A stretch of 64,000 nt of DNA from Cytophaga aurantiaca DSM 3654. Its GTDB lineage: Bacteria; Bacteroidota; Bacteroidia; Cytophagales; Cytophagaceae. Below, one piece after another: positions 26,860-35,571 of this stretch. Made by a program: the position numbers and the translations under genes. The notes beneath the pieces are model-generated. The model was not told where the DNA came from and did not search any database. It saw only the letters and a list, made by a program, of their open reading frames with translations. Location: the NCBI RefSeq assembly GCF_000379725.1, contig NZ_KB903664.1, positions 62,154-126,153 on the forward strand, in the 5' to 3' direction. Numbering within the stretch: the stretch's first letter is position 1; each line of letters begins with the position of its first letter.

Positions 26860-28125
26860 ATGATATCAGATACTACGAATTCTACTGTTAAGAACGCCAT
26901 AACCACAACCGTGCTGGTCGCGGCATTGGGCTATTTTGTGGACGTTTATGACCTGGTGCTGTTTTTGATCATTGGGGTTAAAAGCATTAAGGGCATTGGT
27001 TTTCAGGAAAATATTATTGAAGACTTCCAGAAGTTACTGGATATTCAAATGATCGGAATGCTGCTTGGAGGGATCTTCTGGGGGATTCTGGGAGATAAAA
27101 AAGGCCGTTTATCTGTTCTTTTTGGATCCATTATCATGTATTCGTTGGCAAATATTGCAAACGGTTTTGTGGATGTATTTCAGGATAAAGATCAGGCATT
27201 TTTAGCTTATGGTATTTTAAGATTTATAGCAGGCTTTGGTTTAGCAGGCGAACTGGGTGCAGGCATCACACTGGTAAGTGAAGTAATGAGCAAAGAGAAG
27301 CGTGGTTATGGAACCATGATTGTTGCTTCAGTAGGTGTAACGGGGGCTATTGTTGCGGCTTTGGTGGGTAAGTTTATGTCCTGGCAGACGGCTTATTTTA
27401 TTGGCGGTGGTTTGGGTTTATCGCTGTTGTTGCTGCGAATAGGAGTGTTTGAATCAGGTATGTTTGAAAAATCAAAAGGAGAAAACGTACGTCATGGAAA
27501 TTTCTTTGATCTGTTTAAAAATAAAAATACCGCATGGAAATACCTCTACTGCATTGTTATCGGATCGCCGATCTGGTTTGTCATTGGTGTGCTGATCGGT
27601 AGAGCGCCGGAGTTTGCTGCAGAAATGGGCATCAGCGGAACTGCTGTATTAGAGCGGGAGTACAGTATTATGTTTTGTTATACAGGTTTGGTTTTTGGAG
27701 ATATTGCAAGCGGTGCACTTTCCCAATTATTGAAAAGCAGAAAAAAAGCATTTTATATTTTTTATACATTCTGTATCATTCAGATCTTAATTTATCTGAA
27801 TCTGCATGATGTATCTGCAACCGTTTATTACATCATGATTACGCTGTTGGGCTTCTCTGTTGGCTTCTGGGCTATGTTTGTAACGGTGGCATCCGAACAG
27901 TTCGGTACCAATCTGCGTTCCACAACGGCTACTACTGTTCCGAATTTTGTAAGAGGTTCATTGGTGCCGATTGCAATGTTGTTTGATTATCTGAGTAGCC
28001 CTCAAAAATATAATAGCTTAACTACAGCAGCACTTATTGTTACAGGTTTATTATTCCTGATCTCCTTTGTCGCTATATACCGCTTACCTGAAACGTTTGG
28101 TAAGGATTTGGATTATGTGGAATAG
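26860..28125 (+). CDS. MFS transporter
   Basis: 421 residues from the ATG at 26860. The open frame extends 20 codons upstream, but those codons (MISMYLFCILRGF...) cover a likely promoter (TTTG at 26799-26802, 20 bases, TATTTTG). About twelve membrane spans. The loop GDKKGRLSVLFGS matches the MFS loop 2-3 signature, and GFGLAGELGAGITLVSE resembles sugar or organic acid porters. Mitochondrial or chloroplast-like signatures are absent. Substrate unknown. It is the only plus-strand gene between two minus-strand blocks. Confidence 0.87.
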   Translation: MISDTTNSTVKNAITTTVLVAALGYFVDVYDLVLFLIIGVKSIKGIGFQENIIEDFQKLLDIQMIGMLLGGIFWGILGDKKGRLSVLFGSIIMYSLANIANGFVDVFQDKDQAFLAYGILRFIAGFGLAGELGAGITLVSEVMSKEKRGYGTMIVASVGVTGAIVAALVGKFMSWQTAYFIGGGLGLSLLLLRIGVFESGMFEKSKGENVRHGNFFDLFKNKNTAWKYLYCIVIGSPIWFVIGVLIGRAPEFAAEMGISGTAVLEREYSIMFCYTGLVFGDIASGALSQLLKSRKKAFYIFYTFCIIQILIYLNLHDVSATVYYIMITLLGFSVGFWAMFVTVASEQFGTNLRSTTATTVPNFVRGSLVPIAMLFDYLSSPQKYNSLTTAALIVTGLLFLISFVAIYRLPETFGKDLDYVE

Positions 28126-28353
28126 TTTCCAGTTACTAGGTACTAGTTACTAGACGAAAGAACAGTACAGAATAACAAATGAGTTACTAGGCACTAGCTT
28201 CCAGTTGCTAGACAAAAGAAAGCATAGAGTAAAAGTAATAGCAAACTAAAAACTATATTATTCTGAATATTATATATTATAAACAAGAAAGTCCCGCCAA
28301 TTAGCAGGACTTTCTTGTTTCATTGTCTAGAAGCTAGTACCTGGTAACTAGAA
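28125..28353. repeat. Inverted pair of heptamer arrays around the MFS/ahpC convergent spacer
   Basis: Arrays with a 7-base period: GTTACTA/GGTACTA units at 28125-28154 and again at 28181-28212 (GTTACTA, GGCACTA, GCTTCCA, GTTGCTA), and the reverse orientation (AGAAGCT, AGTACCT, GGTAACT, AGAAACT) at 28324-28353. The first and last arrays pair over about 30 bases with four mismatches, enclosing the terminator. The same word family recurs at 51834-51930. Confidence 0.8.
28281..28320 (-). terminator. Bidirectional terminator between the MFS gene and ahpC
   Basis: Arms 28281-28294 and 28307-28320 pair perfectly over 14 bases around a 12-base loop. A- and T-rich ends let it serve both convergent genes. 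It is nested inside the heptamer-array inverted repeat. Confidence 0.8.
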
Positions 28354-28354
28354 A

Positions 28355-28984
28355 CTAATTCTTTGCTAAGTAATCAGAAACACCTTCAACAGTTGCTTTC
28401 ATTGCTTCTTTGCCTTCGCCCCAGTTAGCAGGACAAACTTCGCCGAATTTCTCAACATGTTGTAAAGCTTCAACCATACGCAACGTCTCATCAATGTTAC
28501 GACCCAATGGGAAGTCATTTACTGTTTCATGACGAACAATACCTTCTTTATCGATTAAGAATGTTCCTCTGTATGCGATCGGAGCACCAATGAAGATCAT
28601 TAGTCCGTTGTCATCAACATCAAAATGACCACCTAATACACCGTAGTTTGTTGAGATAGTTTTTGCTGTATCAGCTACAAGTGGATATTTTACACCTTGT
28701 ATGCCGCCTTTGTTTTTCGGCATAGACAACCATGCAACGTGAGAGTTTTCCGTATCTGTAGAACAACCTACAACTACAGTATCTTTTGCTTCAAATGCAG
28801 CAAGTTTTTCCTGGAAAGCTAAAATTTCAGTCGGACAAACAAATGTGAAATCTTTTGGATAGAAATAAAACACAACATATTTTTTGCCTAAATACTGATC
28901 CAATGAAAATTCTTCAACAACTTCGTATCCGTTTAATACAGCCGGCGCAACAAATGACGGAGCTTTTTTTCCTACTAATGACAT
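28355..28984 (-). CDS. 2-Cys peroxiredoxin (AhpC/Prx1 type)
   Basis: 209 residues. The peroxidatic cysteine is C50 in DFTFVCPTEI and the resolving cysteine C184 in GEVCPANW. The GGHF segment stands where GGLG is found in eukaryotic overoxidation-sensitive enzymes. It reduces hydrogen peroxide and organic peroxides in the cytoplasm. It lies 34 bases behind a Fur-family gene on the same strand, consistent with peroxide-linked control. Whether AhpF or thioredoxin recycles it is not shown here. Confidence 0.95.
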   Translation of the reverse strand: MSLVGKKAPSFVAPAVLNGYEVVEEFSLDQYLGKKYVVFYFYPKDFTFVCPTEILAFQEKLAAFEAKDTVVVGCSTDTENSHVAWLSMPKNKGGIQGVKYPLVADTAKTISTNYGVLGGHFDVDDNGLMIFIGAPIAYRGTFLIDKEGIVRHETVNDFPLGRNIDETLRMVEALQHVEKFGEVCPANWGEGKEAMKATVEGVSDYLAKN

Positions 28985-29018
28985 ATTTATTTTATTTTAT
29001 AGTGAACAATTATTGATT

Positions 29019-29486
29019 TTACTGAATGGAAATTTTTTGTTTGGGATTAATGACTTCTGCTTTAATGTGTACCTGTAGTTCGTGGATGGTAAGATTGGTA
29101 AGCTTTTTTTTCTTGAGATACGCAGTTAATATTTTTTGCAATTCCGGATCATGGTAGTCAATGATTTCATCGGTATTGCAAAGGTATATATGATGATGCT
29201 GATGCGTGTTGAAATCGTATCTGCTTTTTCCTTCTTCCGATAAAACGCGGGTAATTAATTTTGCTTCAACAAAACTATCTAAGGTATTATAAACCGTAGC
29301 GATAGAAATAGAAGGGTTGTCAGAATGTATAAGCGTATATACTTCTTCTGCAGAAGGGTGTAAGTGAGTTTTTTGTAATGCATCATACACAACCAATCGC
29401 TGATGTGTGGCTTTAAGGCCATATTCAGTCAATTTATTTTTTATTTCTTCAAGCGAAATAGGTTGTGAAATGCTATTTTGAATCAC
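29019..29486 (-). CDS. Fur-family (PerR/Fur-like) metalloregulator
   Basis: 155 residues. The winged helix is at 20-90 (GLKATHQRLVVYDALQ, TVYNTLDSF). The metal-binding histidine cluster is RYDFNTHQHHHIYLCNTDEIIDY. The paired CxxC structural zinc motifs of many Fur and PerR proteins are absent: only one Cys is present. Location in front of a peroxiredoxin gene, plus the palindrome at 29493-29509, points to peroxide or metal sensing (PerR-like), but Fur cannot be excluded. Confidence 0.9.
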   Translation of the reverse strand: MIQNSISQPISLEEIKNKLTEYGLKATHQRLVVYDALQKTHLHPSAEEVYTLIHSDNPSISIATVYNTLDSFVEAKLITRVLSEEGKSRYDFNTHQHHHIYLCNTDEIIDYHDPELQKILTAYLKKKKLTNLTIHELQVHIKAEVINPKQKISIQ

Positions 29487-29492
29487 TATTTG

Positions 29493-29558
29493 TTAATAAT
29501 AATTATTAATTGATAATTAGTTACAATGATAATAAATCGTTGAAGGGAATCAAAATTA
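29493..29558 (-). promoter_or_regulatory. Fur/PerR-box-like palindrome and -7 word ahead of the fur-ahpC operon
   Basis: TTAATAAT-A-ATTATTAA at 29493-29509 is a perfect 8-1-8 palindrome with the centre and composition of PerR/Fur boxes (TTATAATnATTATAA-like), six bases before the start codon. TAATTTTG at 29558-29551 (minus strand) matches the -7 consensus. A second inverted repeat (29584-29592 with 29603-29611) lies further upstream. Inferred autoregulation. Confidence 0.5.
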
Positions 29559-29662
29559 TTTGAATAAAATTGATGTGCTTATGAAATCAAAAACGTTTAA
29601 AATTTTGATTTTCATTTGCAACATACATTCTTAGTAACGTTGAGTTACTTAATAAATGTATA

Positions 29663-29851
29663 TTATCTAGCCTGGTGTGGAGTAAGTGGATAGTGGAATA
29701 GATCTTCAACTACCATAAACTGTTCGGTTGCTTTAAGGGCAATCGTCCAATTATAAAAATTAGCAGAAGTGTACGTTTTCATTAGAAAACTTATAAAAAT
29801 AAGTAAGTAAAGAGTGAAAACTTTTGCGTAAAATGAACTCTGTTTTTTCAT
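29663..29851 (-). CDS. Possible small membrane or secreted protein, 62 residues
   Basis: A lone frame in a 513-base gap. It starts with an ATG, has a basic N-terminus and a hydrophobic stretch (about 12-26, VFTLYLLIFISFLMK), then a polar tail. A TATATTGC word on the minus strand about 35 bases upstream is near-consensus. No homologue is recognised. The rest of the gap (29487-29662 and 29852-29999) holds the fur regulatory region and AT-rich sequence, nothing else seen. Could be chance. Confidence 0.3.
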   Translation of the reverse strand: MKKQSSFYAKVFTLYLLIFISFLMKTYTSANFYNWTIALKATEQFMVVEDLFHYPLTPHQAR

Positions 29852-29999
29852 TCGGGTATGTTAAACAAGTTAACAATTTGGTGCAATATAGTACATCTTA
29901 ACGGATGTTAATCGAAAAAGATATACTAAATATTGAATATTCAACGGTGTTAATTTGTTGGATTTTCTGTTACTTTGTTATACAAGTAAATACGATTGA

Positions 30000-30482
30000 A
30001 TGAATCAAATTAATGTACTTTTTGTGTGTCTGGGGAACATTTGCAGGTCTCCAATGGCAGAAGGAATTTTTAAAAATGTAGTTGAACGGGAAGGTTTGGC
30101 TCATCATTTCAATATTGATTCAGCCGGAACAAGCACATATCATATCGGTGAAAACCCTGATATTCGGGCAATAGAAACATGTGGAAAAAAAGGTGTAATC
30201 TTACGCCACAAAGGAAAAGAGTTTAAGGCCACTGACTTACAGCAACAACATTATATTCTGGCAATGGACAAAAGCAATTTTGCGAACATTTCCAGGGTGT
30301 TTCCTGACGTACCTTTTCCGGCTAAAGTTTTATTGATGAGGGATTTTGATGAAGAGTTTAAAGGAAAGGATGTACCGGATCCATATTATGGTGGCATGGA
30401 TGGATTTTCTGATGTTTTTGAGATGCTTGAACGTTCATCCTATGAATTATTAAGCTATATTCGCAGAGAACATTCAATCTGA
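30000..30482 (+). CDS. Low-molecular-weight protein-tyrosine phosphatase family protein
   Basis: 160 residues. The active-site loop C10-LGNIC-R16-S17 lies at the N-terminus and the general acid D127 in DVPDPYYG, the expected spacing for the family. The whole protein has the family's usual length. It may dephosphorylate tyrosine kinases of polysaccharide export or other small phosphate esters. No exopolysaccharide genes adjoin it. It precedes the kinase-like gene by 26 bases on the same strand. Confidence 0.93.
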   Translation: MNQINVLFVCLGNICRSPMAEGIFKNVVEREGLAHHFNIDSAGTSTYHIGENPDIRAIETCGKKGVILRHKGKEFKATDLQQQHYILAMDKSNFANISRVFPDVPFPAKVLLMRDFDEEFKGKDVPDPYYGGMDGFSDVFEMLERSSYELLSYIRREHSI

Positions 30483-30508
30483 TAGAAGAACACTGAATTT
30501 GTGTACTA

Positions 30509-31372
30509 ATGAATAAAGAAACGATAGAATCCTTATTAATACAAGTGGCAGGCGCAGACGTAAAAGTCCATGAAGTGCGCCCTATCGGAGGAGGAAATAC
30601 CAGCAGAGCATTTGCTGTAAAATCTACTCAAGGAAATTTCTTTATCAAGACCAATCGTGCAGGTTTGGTTGATATGTTCGAAAAGGAAGTACGTAATCTC
30701 GAATTGCTGAGAAAAGTACTTCCGCATAATACGCCCGAAGTTGTTGGTTTTGGTACCGTTGATCACATCAGTTATTTTATTTTAAAACTGATCGAACCTG
30801 GTAAACGTGTGCCGGATTTTTGGGCAGACTTTGGCAGAACGCTTTCTGAATTACATAAAGTAACAGGTACTACATTCGGATTAGAGTATGATAATTATAT
30901 CGGATCTCTTCCTCAATCAAATAAACAAAATGCCAATTGGGTTGATTTTTTTCTGAACGAACGAATCATGCCTCAGGCAAAAAAAGCCGAAAAAGTTTTG
31001 GGCCCTGAGATCATGGCAATGATCGATAAAGTAGGAAACCGCTTACCTGATTTACTTACTCAGTCGAGACCAACGTTATTACACGGTGATTTGTGGAGCG
31101 GGAACTTTACCTTAAATCAGAAGGGAACAGTTTGCTTAGTTGATCCCGCAACCTATTACGGAAATCGAGAAATTGAAATTGCCTTCACTAAATTATTTGG
31201 TGGTTTTGAAGATGAGTTTTATGATGCCTATAATGAGGTATTGCCTTTAGATAAAGGCTTCTTCGATACACGTGCAGATATTTATAATCTTTATCCGTTA
31301 TTGGTTCACGTTAACTTATTCGGTGGCTGGTACGTCGCTTCTGTTAGAGAAACATTAAAGCGGTTTATCTAG
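30509..31372 (+). CDS. Fructosamine kinase family protein
   Basis: 287 residues with the aminoglycoside-phosphotransferase-like fold. Gly-rich GGGNTSRAFAV near the N-terminus, ATP lysine region FFIKTN, catalytic loop HGDLWSGNF at 192-200 (D194) and metal site DPA at 212-214. Family members phosphorylate fructosamines or ribulosamines on glycated proteins, a deglycation step. Its last 18 bases overlap the convergent minus-strand gene. Confidence 0.92.
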   Translation: MNKETIESLLIQVAGADVKVHEVRPIGGGNTSRAFAVKSTQGNFFIKTNRAGLVDMFEKEVRNLELLRKVLPHNTPEVVGFGTVDHISYFILKLIEPGKRVPDFWADFGRTLSELHKVTGTTFGLEYDNYIGSLPQSNKQNANWVDFFLNERIMPQAKKAEKVLGPEIMAMIDKVGNRLPDLLTQSRPTLLHGDLWSGNFTLNQKGTVCLVDPATYYGNREIEIAFTKLFGGFEDEFYDAYNEVLPLDKGFFDTRADIYNLYPLLVHVNLFGGWYVASVRETLKRFI

Positions 31373-31669
31373 ATCCGAATCAGAAGAATAGGCTCTGCGA
31401 ATCTTCATTTTTTGTATTAAGCGCTCAACAATGAGTGTACATAAGCGTTGTGCGATCTCGCCGCTGTCCGGAATGCCTTCAAAAATTTCTTTTACTTTCT
31501 TTTCGGATACATCAATTCGATACAAACCATTCCATAAAGTTGCTGTATCTTTTTCCAGTAAAAAATGAAGTTGCTTTGTTAGTCTGGCCTTAAAAAGAGA
31601 AACATCCGGAGTATCTAGCTCCGGATGTTCTGGTATAGGAATTTCAAATATTTCTAAGGATTTATTCAC
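31355..31669 (-). CDS. Conserved small protein of unknown function
   Basis: 104 residues from a GTG at 31669 that overlaps the end of the DUF5606 gene (its stop is 31662-31664). A longer frame runs upstream to 31798, but that part is a K/Q/L-rich shadow of the Ala/Lys tail in another frame and is rejected. The protein begins (M)NKSLEIFEIPIPEHPELDTP and is mixed alpha/beta, with no signal peptide or membrane span. The overlap implies coupled translation. Function unknown. Its 3' end overlaps the fructosamine kinase gene on the other strand by 18 bases. Confidence 0.7.
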   Translation of the reverse strand: MNKSLEIFEIPIPEHPELDTPDVSLFKARLTKQLHFLLEKDTATLWNGLYRIDVSEKKVKEIFEGIPDSGEIAQRLCTLIVERLIQKMKIRRAYSSDSDLDKPL

Positions 31670-32240
31670 CTTTTGCTTTAGCCGCTTTTTTAGCTGCTGG
31701 TTTTTTAGCCGCTGCTGCTTCTTTTGCAGGAGCAGCTTCATCCTTTTCTTTTTTAGCTGCTGCTTTTTTAGCCGGAGCAGGTGTTGCTTCTGCTTCAACA
31801 GTTGCAGCGGTTGAAGTTTTTTCAGCTTTCTTCTCTGCAGCTTTCGGAGTTAATACTTCCGGAAAATTAGCAAATAATATTGCGTACCAGTTTGCTAATT
31901 TTTTAATATCGGAAAGGTAAACTTTTTCGCGATCGTAATCAGGTAGAACAGAAGCAAGGAAAGCGCCTAGTTCATCATCAGATGACTTAGGTGTTATTTT
32001 AGTATCAGCACCATACTTCGCATTGATCTTTTGTAAAATTGTTTCTAATGCAACGGATCCTTCTTTATCAGTTGTATAAATTGAAATTTCATTCAAGATA
32101 GAAACGCGTTCATTTGCACCTGCAACAAAACGTTTTTTTGAAGCATCAATTGCTTCAAGGATTACACCATTTTTAGTTGGTTTAAGTATTTTGAATAAAC
32201 CACCTCTGCCTGATACAGCTGCTACTTCTCTTAACTCCAT
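31662..32240 (-). CDS. DUF5606 family protein with Ala/Lys-rich tail
   Basis: 192 residues. The N-terminal 130 residues (MELREVAAVSGRGGLFKILK, ISIYTTDKEGSVALETIL) match the Bacteroidetes DUF5606 family, whose role is unknown. The last 60 residues are low-complexity Ala, Lys, Glu, Pro (PAPAKKAAAKKEKDEA), like histone H1-type tails that bind nucleic acid. The tail is the odd part. No signal peptide. Co-transcribed with the 104-residue gene downstream. Confidence 0.85.
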   Translation of the reverse strand: MELREVAAVSGRGGLFKILKPTKNGVILEAIDASKKRFVAGANERVSILNEISIYTTDKEGSVALETILQKINAKYGADTKITPKSSDDELGAFLASVLPDYDREKVYLSDIKKLANWYAILFANFPEVLTPKAAEKKAEKTSTAATVEAEATPAPAKKAAAKKEKDEAAPAKEAAAAKKPAAKKAAKAKGE

Positions 32241-32276
32241 TGTAATTTTAATATGATTGGTACTGTTGATGATTAA

Positions 32277-32645
32277 TTATAATTTGAAATATACCGGGAT
32301 GCTTGTTTGCTGTTTAAAACCAGGCGCTTTGAATTTTAATAATTTCACGATTCGCGCTGCTTCTTCGCCACAACCACCACCAATATTTTTTACTACAGTG
32401 ATATTGGACATTGTACCATCTGCTTCTAATACACCTCCTACAATGCATTCACCTTGAATTCTATTTCTTTTTGCTGTTGGCGGATATAAAAGCTGAGAAT
32501 TAATAAATGCATACATAGCAGTCTGTCCACCTTCATAATATTGAGCAGCAGGTACAGCTTTTGTTGGTGTACCTTGAGCCTGAATTTCATTGTATGAAAT
32601 CATGGCAATTAAACCTAGGGTAAGAACAAATAAGAATTTTTTCAT
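32277..32645 (-). CDS. Secreted TonB C-terminal-domain-like protein
   Basis: 122 residues. A signal peptide (first 23 residues, ending EIQAQG) precedes a domain resembling the TonB C-terminus (INSQLLYPPTAKRNRIQGECIVGGVLEADGTMSNI, then AARIVKLLKFKAPGF). The lengthy Pro-rich spacer and membrane anchor of true TonB are absent, so it is a soluble periplasmic or outer-membrane-associated stand-alone domain, not an energy transducer by itself. Such proteins are common in Bacteroidetes. Function unknown. Confidence 0.8.
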   Translation of the reverse strand: MKKFLFVLTLGLIAMISYNEIQAQGTPTKAVPAAQYYEGGQTAMYAFINSQLLYPPTAKRNRIQGECIVGGVLEADGTMSNITVVKNIGGGCGEEAARIVKLLKFKAPGFKQQTSIPVYFKL

Positions 32646-32707
32646 AATCTGAAATTTGGTTACGGTTTAGTTTGCAAGTATAGGGAAAATCATTGTAAGT
32701 ATCCCCT

Positions 32708-33307
32708 TTAATTTGAAATCTGTTTGTTGATTGCTGTTATATATTCTAATAACTCGTCTTTTCCTTTTCCTGACTCAGACGAGGTTATTATAATTTTGGG
32801 CAATTCCTCCCAATCTTTGCTCAATTCTGCTTCCCAAATAGCAATATTTTTAAGGCTTTGAGAATTTGAAAGCTTATCAATTTTAGTAAGGATCAAACTA
32901 AATGGTATTCCATTGCTGGCTAACCACGTAATTTGTTCCATATCCGATTTCAAAGGAGCATGTCTGGAATCTACAAGTAAGAATACGTTGGTAAGGTTAC
33001 TTCGGTTTTTTAAATAATCATGAACCATCATTCCCCACTTAATTCGGCTTGATTGACTGGCTTTTGCAAAGCCGTAACCAGGTAAATCGGCAAGTATCCA
33101 TTTATCCTCAATATTGAATAAATTGATCAATTGCGTTTTTCCGGGCTTTGACGAGGTCATTGCCAGGTTTTTAACGCCCGTAATGGCATTAATGAGAGAA
33201 GATTTTCCAACGTTTGATCGTCCAATGAATGCATATTCGGGCGTAGACATCTCCGGGCACTTTTTGTAATCATCGTAGCTACTGATGAATTTTGCATTCA
33301 TTTTCAT
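32708..33307 (-). CDS. engB: Ribosome biogenesis GTPase EngB (YihA/YsxC)
   Basis: 199 residues. G1 GRSNVGKSS begins at residue 29, switch region KPGKTQLINLF, G3 DLPGYG, G4 TKIDK, and the family-specific GYGFAKASQSSRIKWG stretch. It assists late 50S subunit assembly. The start is the first ATG; a second ATG two codons inside is equally possible. Confidence 0.96.
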   Translation of the reverse strand: MKMNAKFISSYDDYKKCPEMSTPEYAFIGRSNVGKSSLINAITGVKNLAMTSSKPGKTQLINLFNIEDKWILADLPGYGFAKASQSSRIKWGMMVHDYLKNRSNLTNVFLLVDSRHAPLKSDMEQITWLASNGIPFSLILTKIDKLSNSQSLKNIAIWEAELSKDWEELPKIIITSSESGKGKDELLEYITAINKQISN

Positions 33308-33524
33308 ATGGGCTCTATTCTGTTATTGATAATGGGTCTACAATTTACTAAAATAAATGCATACGATGGACTTCGATTGATATTATTCATCCATTTTTAA
33401 AAAATAGGAGTAGGAAGTGAAAAATAAAGTTTTTTTCAGAAAATTGTATAATTCAAACGTAACCTTTACATTTAAGTTCGTGTAAAAGAAGAAATATAGA
33501 TTATTTCTAGAAATTTTAAATATT

Positions 33525-35561
33525 ATGGAATCGACAAATTACAGATCATTCATATTCAAAATCCTATTTTTTGCTTATTTACTTTTAAGTCTTTCCTACA
33601 TTACTCAGGCTCAGAATGAAAAAAGGTATATTAAGGATGGCGATGCAGCAAAAGCTGCAGGCGACAATCCTACTGCTTTACGATTATATTTAGAAGCGTA
33701 TAAATTAAATAAAACGAATGCGAGTTTAAATAATAAAATAGGTATACAATATATAAAATCAGATTACCCGCATAAATGTTTATCTTTTTTTGAAAGTGCG
33801 TATAAGCTGGATCCTAAAGTTGATCCGGATATTTTATTCAATTTAGGCGTAGCTAATCAAGAAAACCTTCGTTTTGCTGAAGCAATTGATTTTTATACAC
33901 AATTCAGAGCAACCTTACCATCTAGCAGTCCTTTGCTGAAAAAAGTAGACAGACGTTTGTACGAATGTGCCAATGGCATTGAATTCATGGCCAAGCCGGT
34001 TGATGTAAAGATCGAATCTGTTGGCAAGGTATTAAATTCAACATCTCCTGATTTTGCACCGGTTATCTCTGCCGATGAAAAAGTAATGATCTTTACTTCA
34101 AGAAGACCGGGAAGTACCGGTGGCTTGCTGGATGAAACAGGGCAGTATTATGAAGATATTTACATATCTAAAAAAGTAAACGGACAATGGGGAACGCCTC
34201 AAAACATTGGTGCGAACATCAATACAGATGGACATGATGCAAGTATAGCCTTGTCTGCAGATGGTTCGGAATTGTTTATCTATAAAGACGATGGTTCCGG
34301 AGATATTTATTATTGTAAGGAACGCCCGGATGGTTCATGGTCTAAACCTTTGCCAATTGAAGGCTCTGTGAATAGCCGATCATCGTATGAAAATGCAGCA
34401 GCCGTTTCTCCGGATGGGAACACCTTGTTTTTTGCTAGTAACAGAGAAGGCGGCTATGGCGGCCTTGATTTGTATATGGTTAAAATGAATGATAAAGGTT
34501 TTTGGGGCAAGCCGGTAAATTTAGGACCGGTTATCAATACAGAAGAAGATGACGAAGGTCCGTTTATGGATTTTGATGGTATGACCTTATATTTCTCTTC
34601 CCGTGCACATAAAGGGATGGGGGGCTATGATATTTTTAAAACCTATTACGATTCTACAAGATCTGAATGGACCGATCCGATTAACATGGGGTATCCAATC
34701 AATACTGCAGATAATGATATTTACTTCGTATTGTCAGGGGATGGTTCTCACGGGTATTATGCATCTGCTAAAGATGATGGGGTAGGTGAAAAAGATATTT
34801 ACATGATCTCAATGCCTCCAAGAGAAGATAAGCAGGCCTTGATCGCAAAAATGAAAGCGATGAACCTGGATGTGCAGCCGGTTGTAACTACTCCGGATCC
34901 GCTTCCTGTTCCTGTTGTTGCCACGGCTATGCTTCCGATCACCATTAAAGGGGTGATCAAAGATGCGGATACAGGTTTGCCAATTGTAACATCCATTCAG
35001 CTTACAGATGCAAATGGAGAATTAGTTGCTGTTGTACAAGCGAACGATAAAGGGATGTATTCCTTTGTAGTGCATAATGCAGCTGCTACACAATATACTT
35101 TGTCTGCTGAAAAAGACGGGTACGGCTTTGTGAACAAAACATTCAATGTGCCTGGACAAACATCAAGCGCACAGGAGATCACTCAAAACTTGGCGTTGAA
35201 GAAGTTAGCTGTTGGAAATATTTATGTATTGAGAAATATCTATTTTGATTTTGATAAAGCAACGTTGAAACAGGCATCTAATAAAGAACTAAATAATTTA
35301 TTACAGTTGCTTGAGAAAAATCCGGGTATGCAGATCGAAATTTCAGGACATACCGATAGCAAAGGCTCGGATGAATATAACAGAGTGTTGTCTAAAAGAC
35401 GTGCGCAGGCAGTTGTAAACTGGCTGGTTTCAAAAGGTATCTCTAAAGACCGCTTAAGTTATGAGGGCTATGGAGAAACAAGACCGTTGGCGTCCAATGA
35501 TGATGAGGAAGATGGTAGGGAATTAAACAGAAGAACAGAGTTTAAAATTATAAAACAATAA
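33525..35561 (+). CDS. PorE-like multidomain protein (TPR, PD40 propeller, regulatory beta domain, OmpA domain)
   Basis: 678 residues. Signal peptide about 1-29 (ending ITQAQ); TPR helices about 33-135; PD40/WD40-like beta-propeller blades about 160-400 (repeated hhFxSxRxxGhGGhDIF); a carboxypeptidase-regulatory-like beta domain about 470-555; OmpA C-terminal domain about 565-678 (ISGHTDSKGSDEYN, ELNRRTEFKI) that binds peptidoglycan. This exact order is that of PorE, the type IX secretion protein of Porphyromonas that anchors the outer membrane machinery to the wall. It is followed after ten bases by a paralogue. Confidence 0.85.
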   Translation: MESTNYRSFIFKILFFAYLLLSLSYITQAQNEKRYIKDGDAAKAAGDNPTALRLYLEAYKLNKTNASLNNKIGIQYIKSDYPHKCLSFFESAYKLDPKVDPDILFNLGVANQENLRFAEAIDFYTQFRATLPSSSPLLKKVDRRLYECANGIEFMAKPVDVKIESVGKVLNSTSPDFAPVISADEKVMIFTSRRPGSTGGLLDETGQYYEDIYISKKVNGQWGTPQNIGANINTDGHDASIALSADGSELFIYKDDGSGDIYYCKERPDGSWSKPLPIEGSVNSRSSYENAAAVSPDGNTLFFASNREGGYGGLDLYMVKMNDKGFWGKPVNLGPVINTEEDDEGPFMDFDGMTLYFSSRAHKGMGGYDIFKTYYDSTRSEWTDPINMGYPINTADNDIYFVLSGDGSHGYYASAKDDGVGEKDIYMISMPPREDKQALIAKMKAMNLDVQPVVTTPDPLPVPVVATAMLPITIKGVIKDADTGLPIVTSIQLTDANGELVAVVQANDKGMYSFVVHNAAATQYTLSAEKDGYGFVNKTFNVPGQTSSAQEITQNLALKKLAVGNIYVLRNIYFDFDKATLKQASNKELNNLLQLLEKNPGMQIEISGHTDSKGSDEYNRVLSKRRAQAVVNWLVSKGISKDRLSYEGYGETRPLASNDDEEDGRELNRRTEFKIIKQ

Positions 35562-35571
35562 TACTGCTGTA

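Noticed and set aside
28125-28353. Possibility that the heptamer arrays are a CRISPR array
   Set aside because: Units are 7 bases with no spacers and occur in inverted pairs; no cas genes are present.
31670-31798. N-terminal extension of the 104-residue protein (about 43 codons)
   Set aside because: It is the K/Q/L-rich shadow of the Ala/Lys tail of the DUF5606 gene, in another frame.
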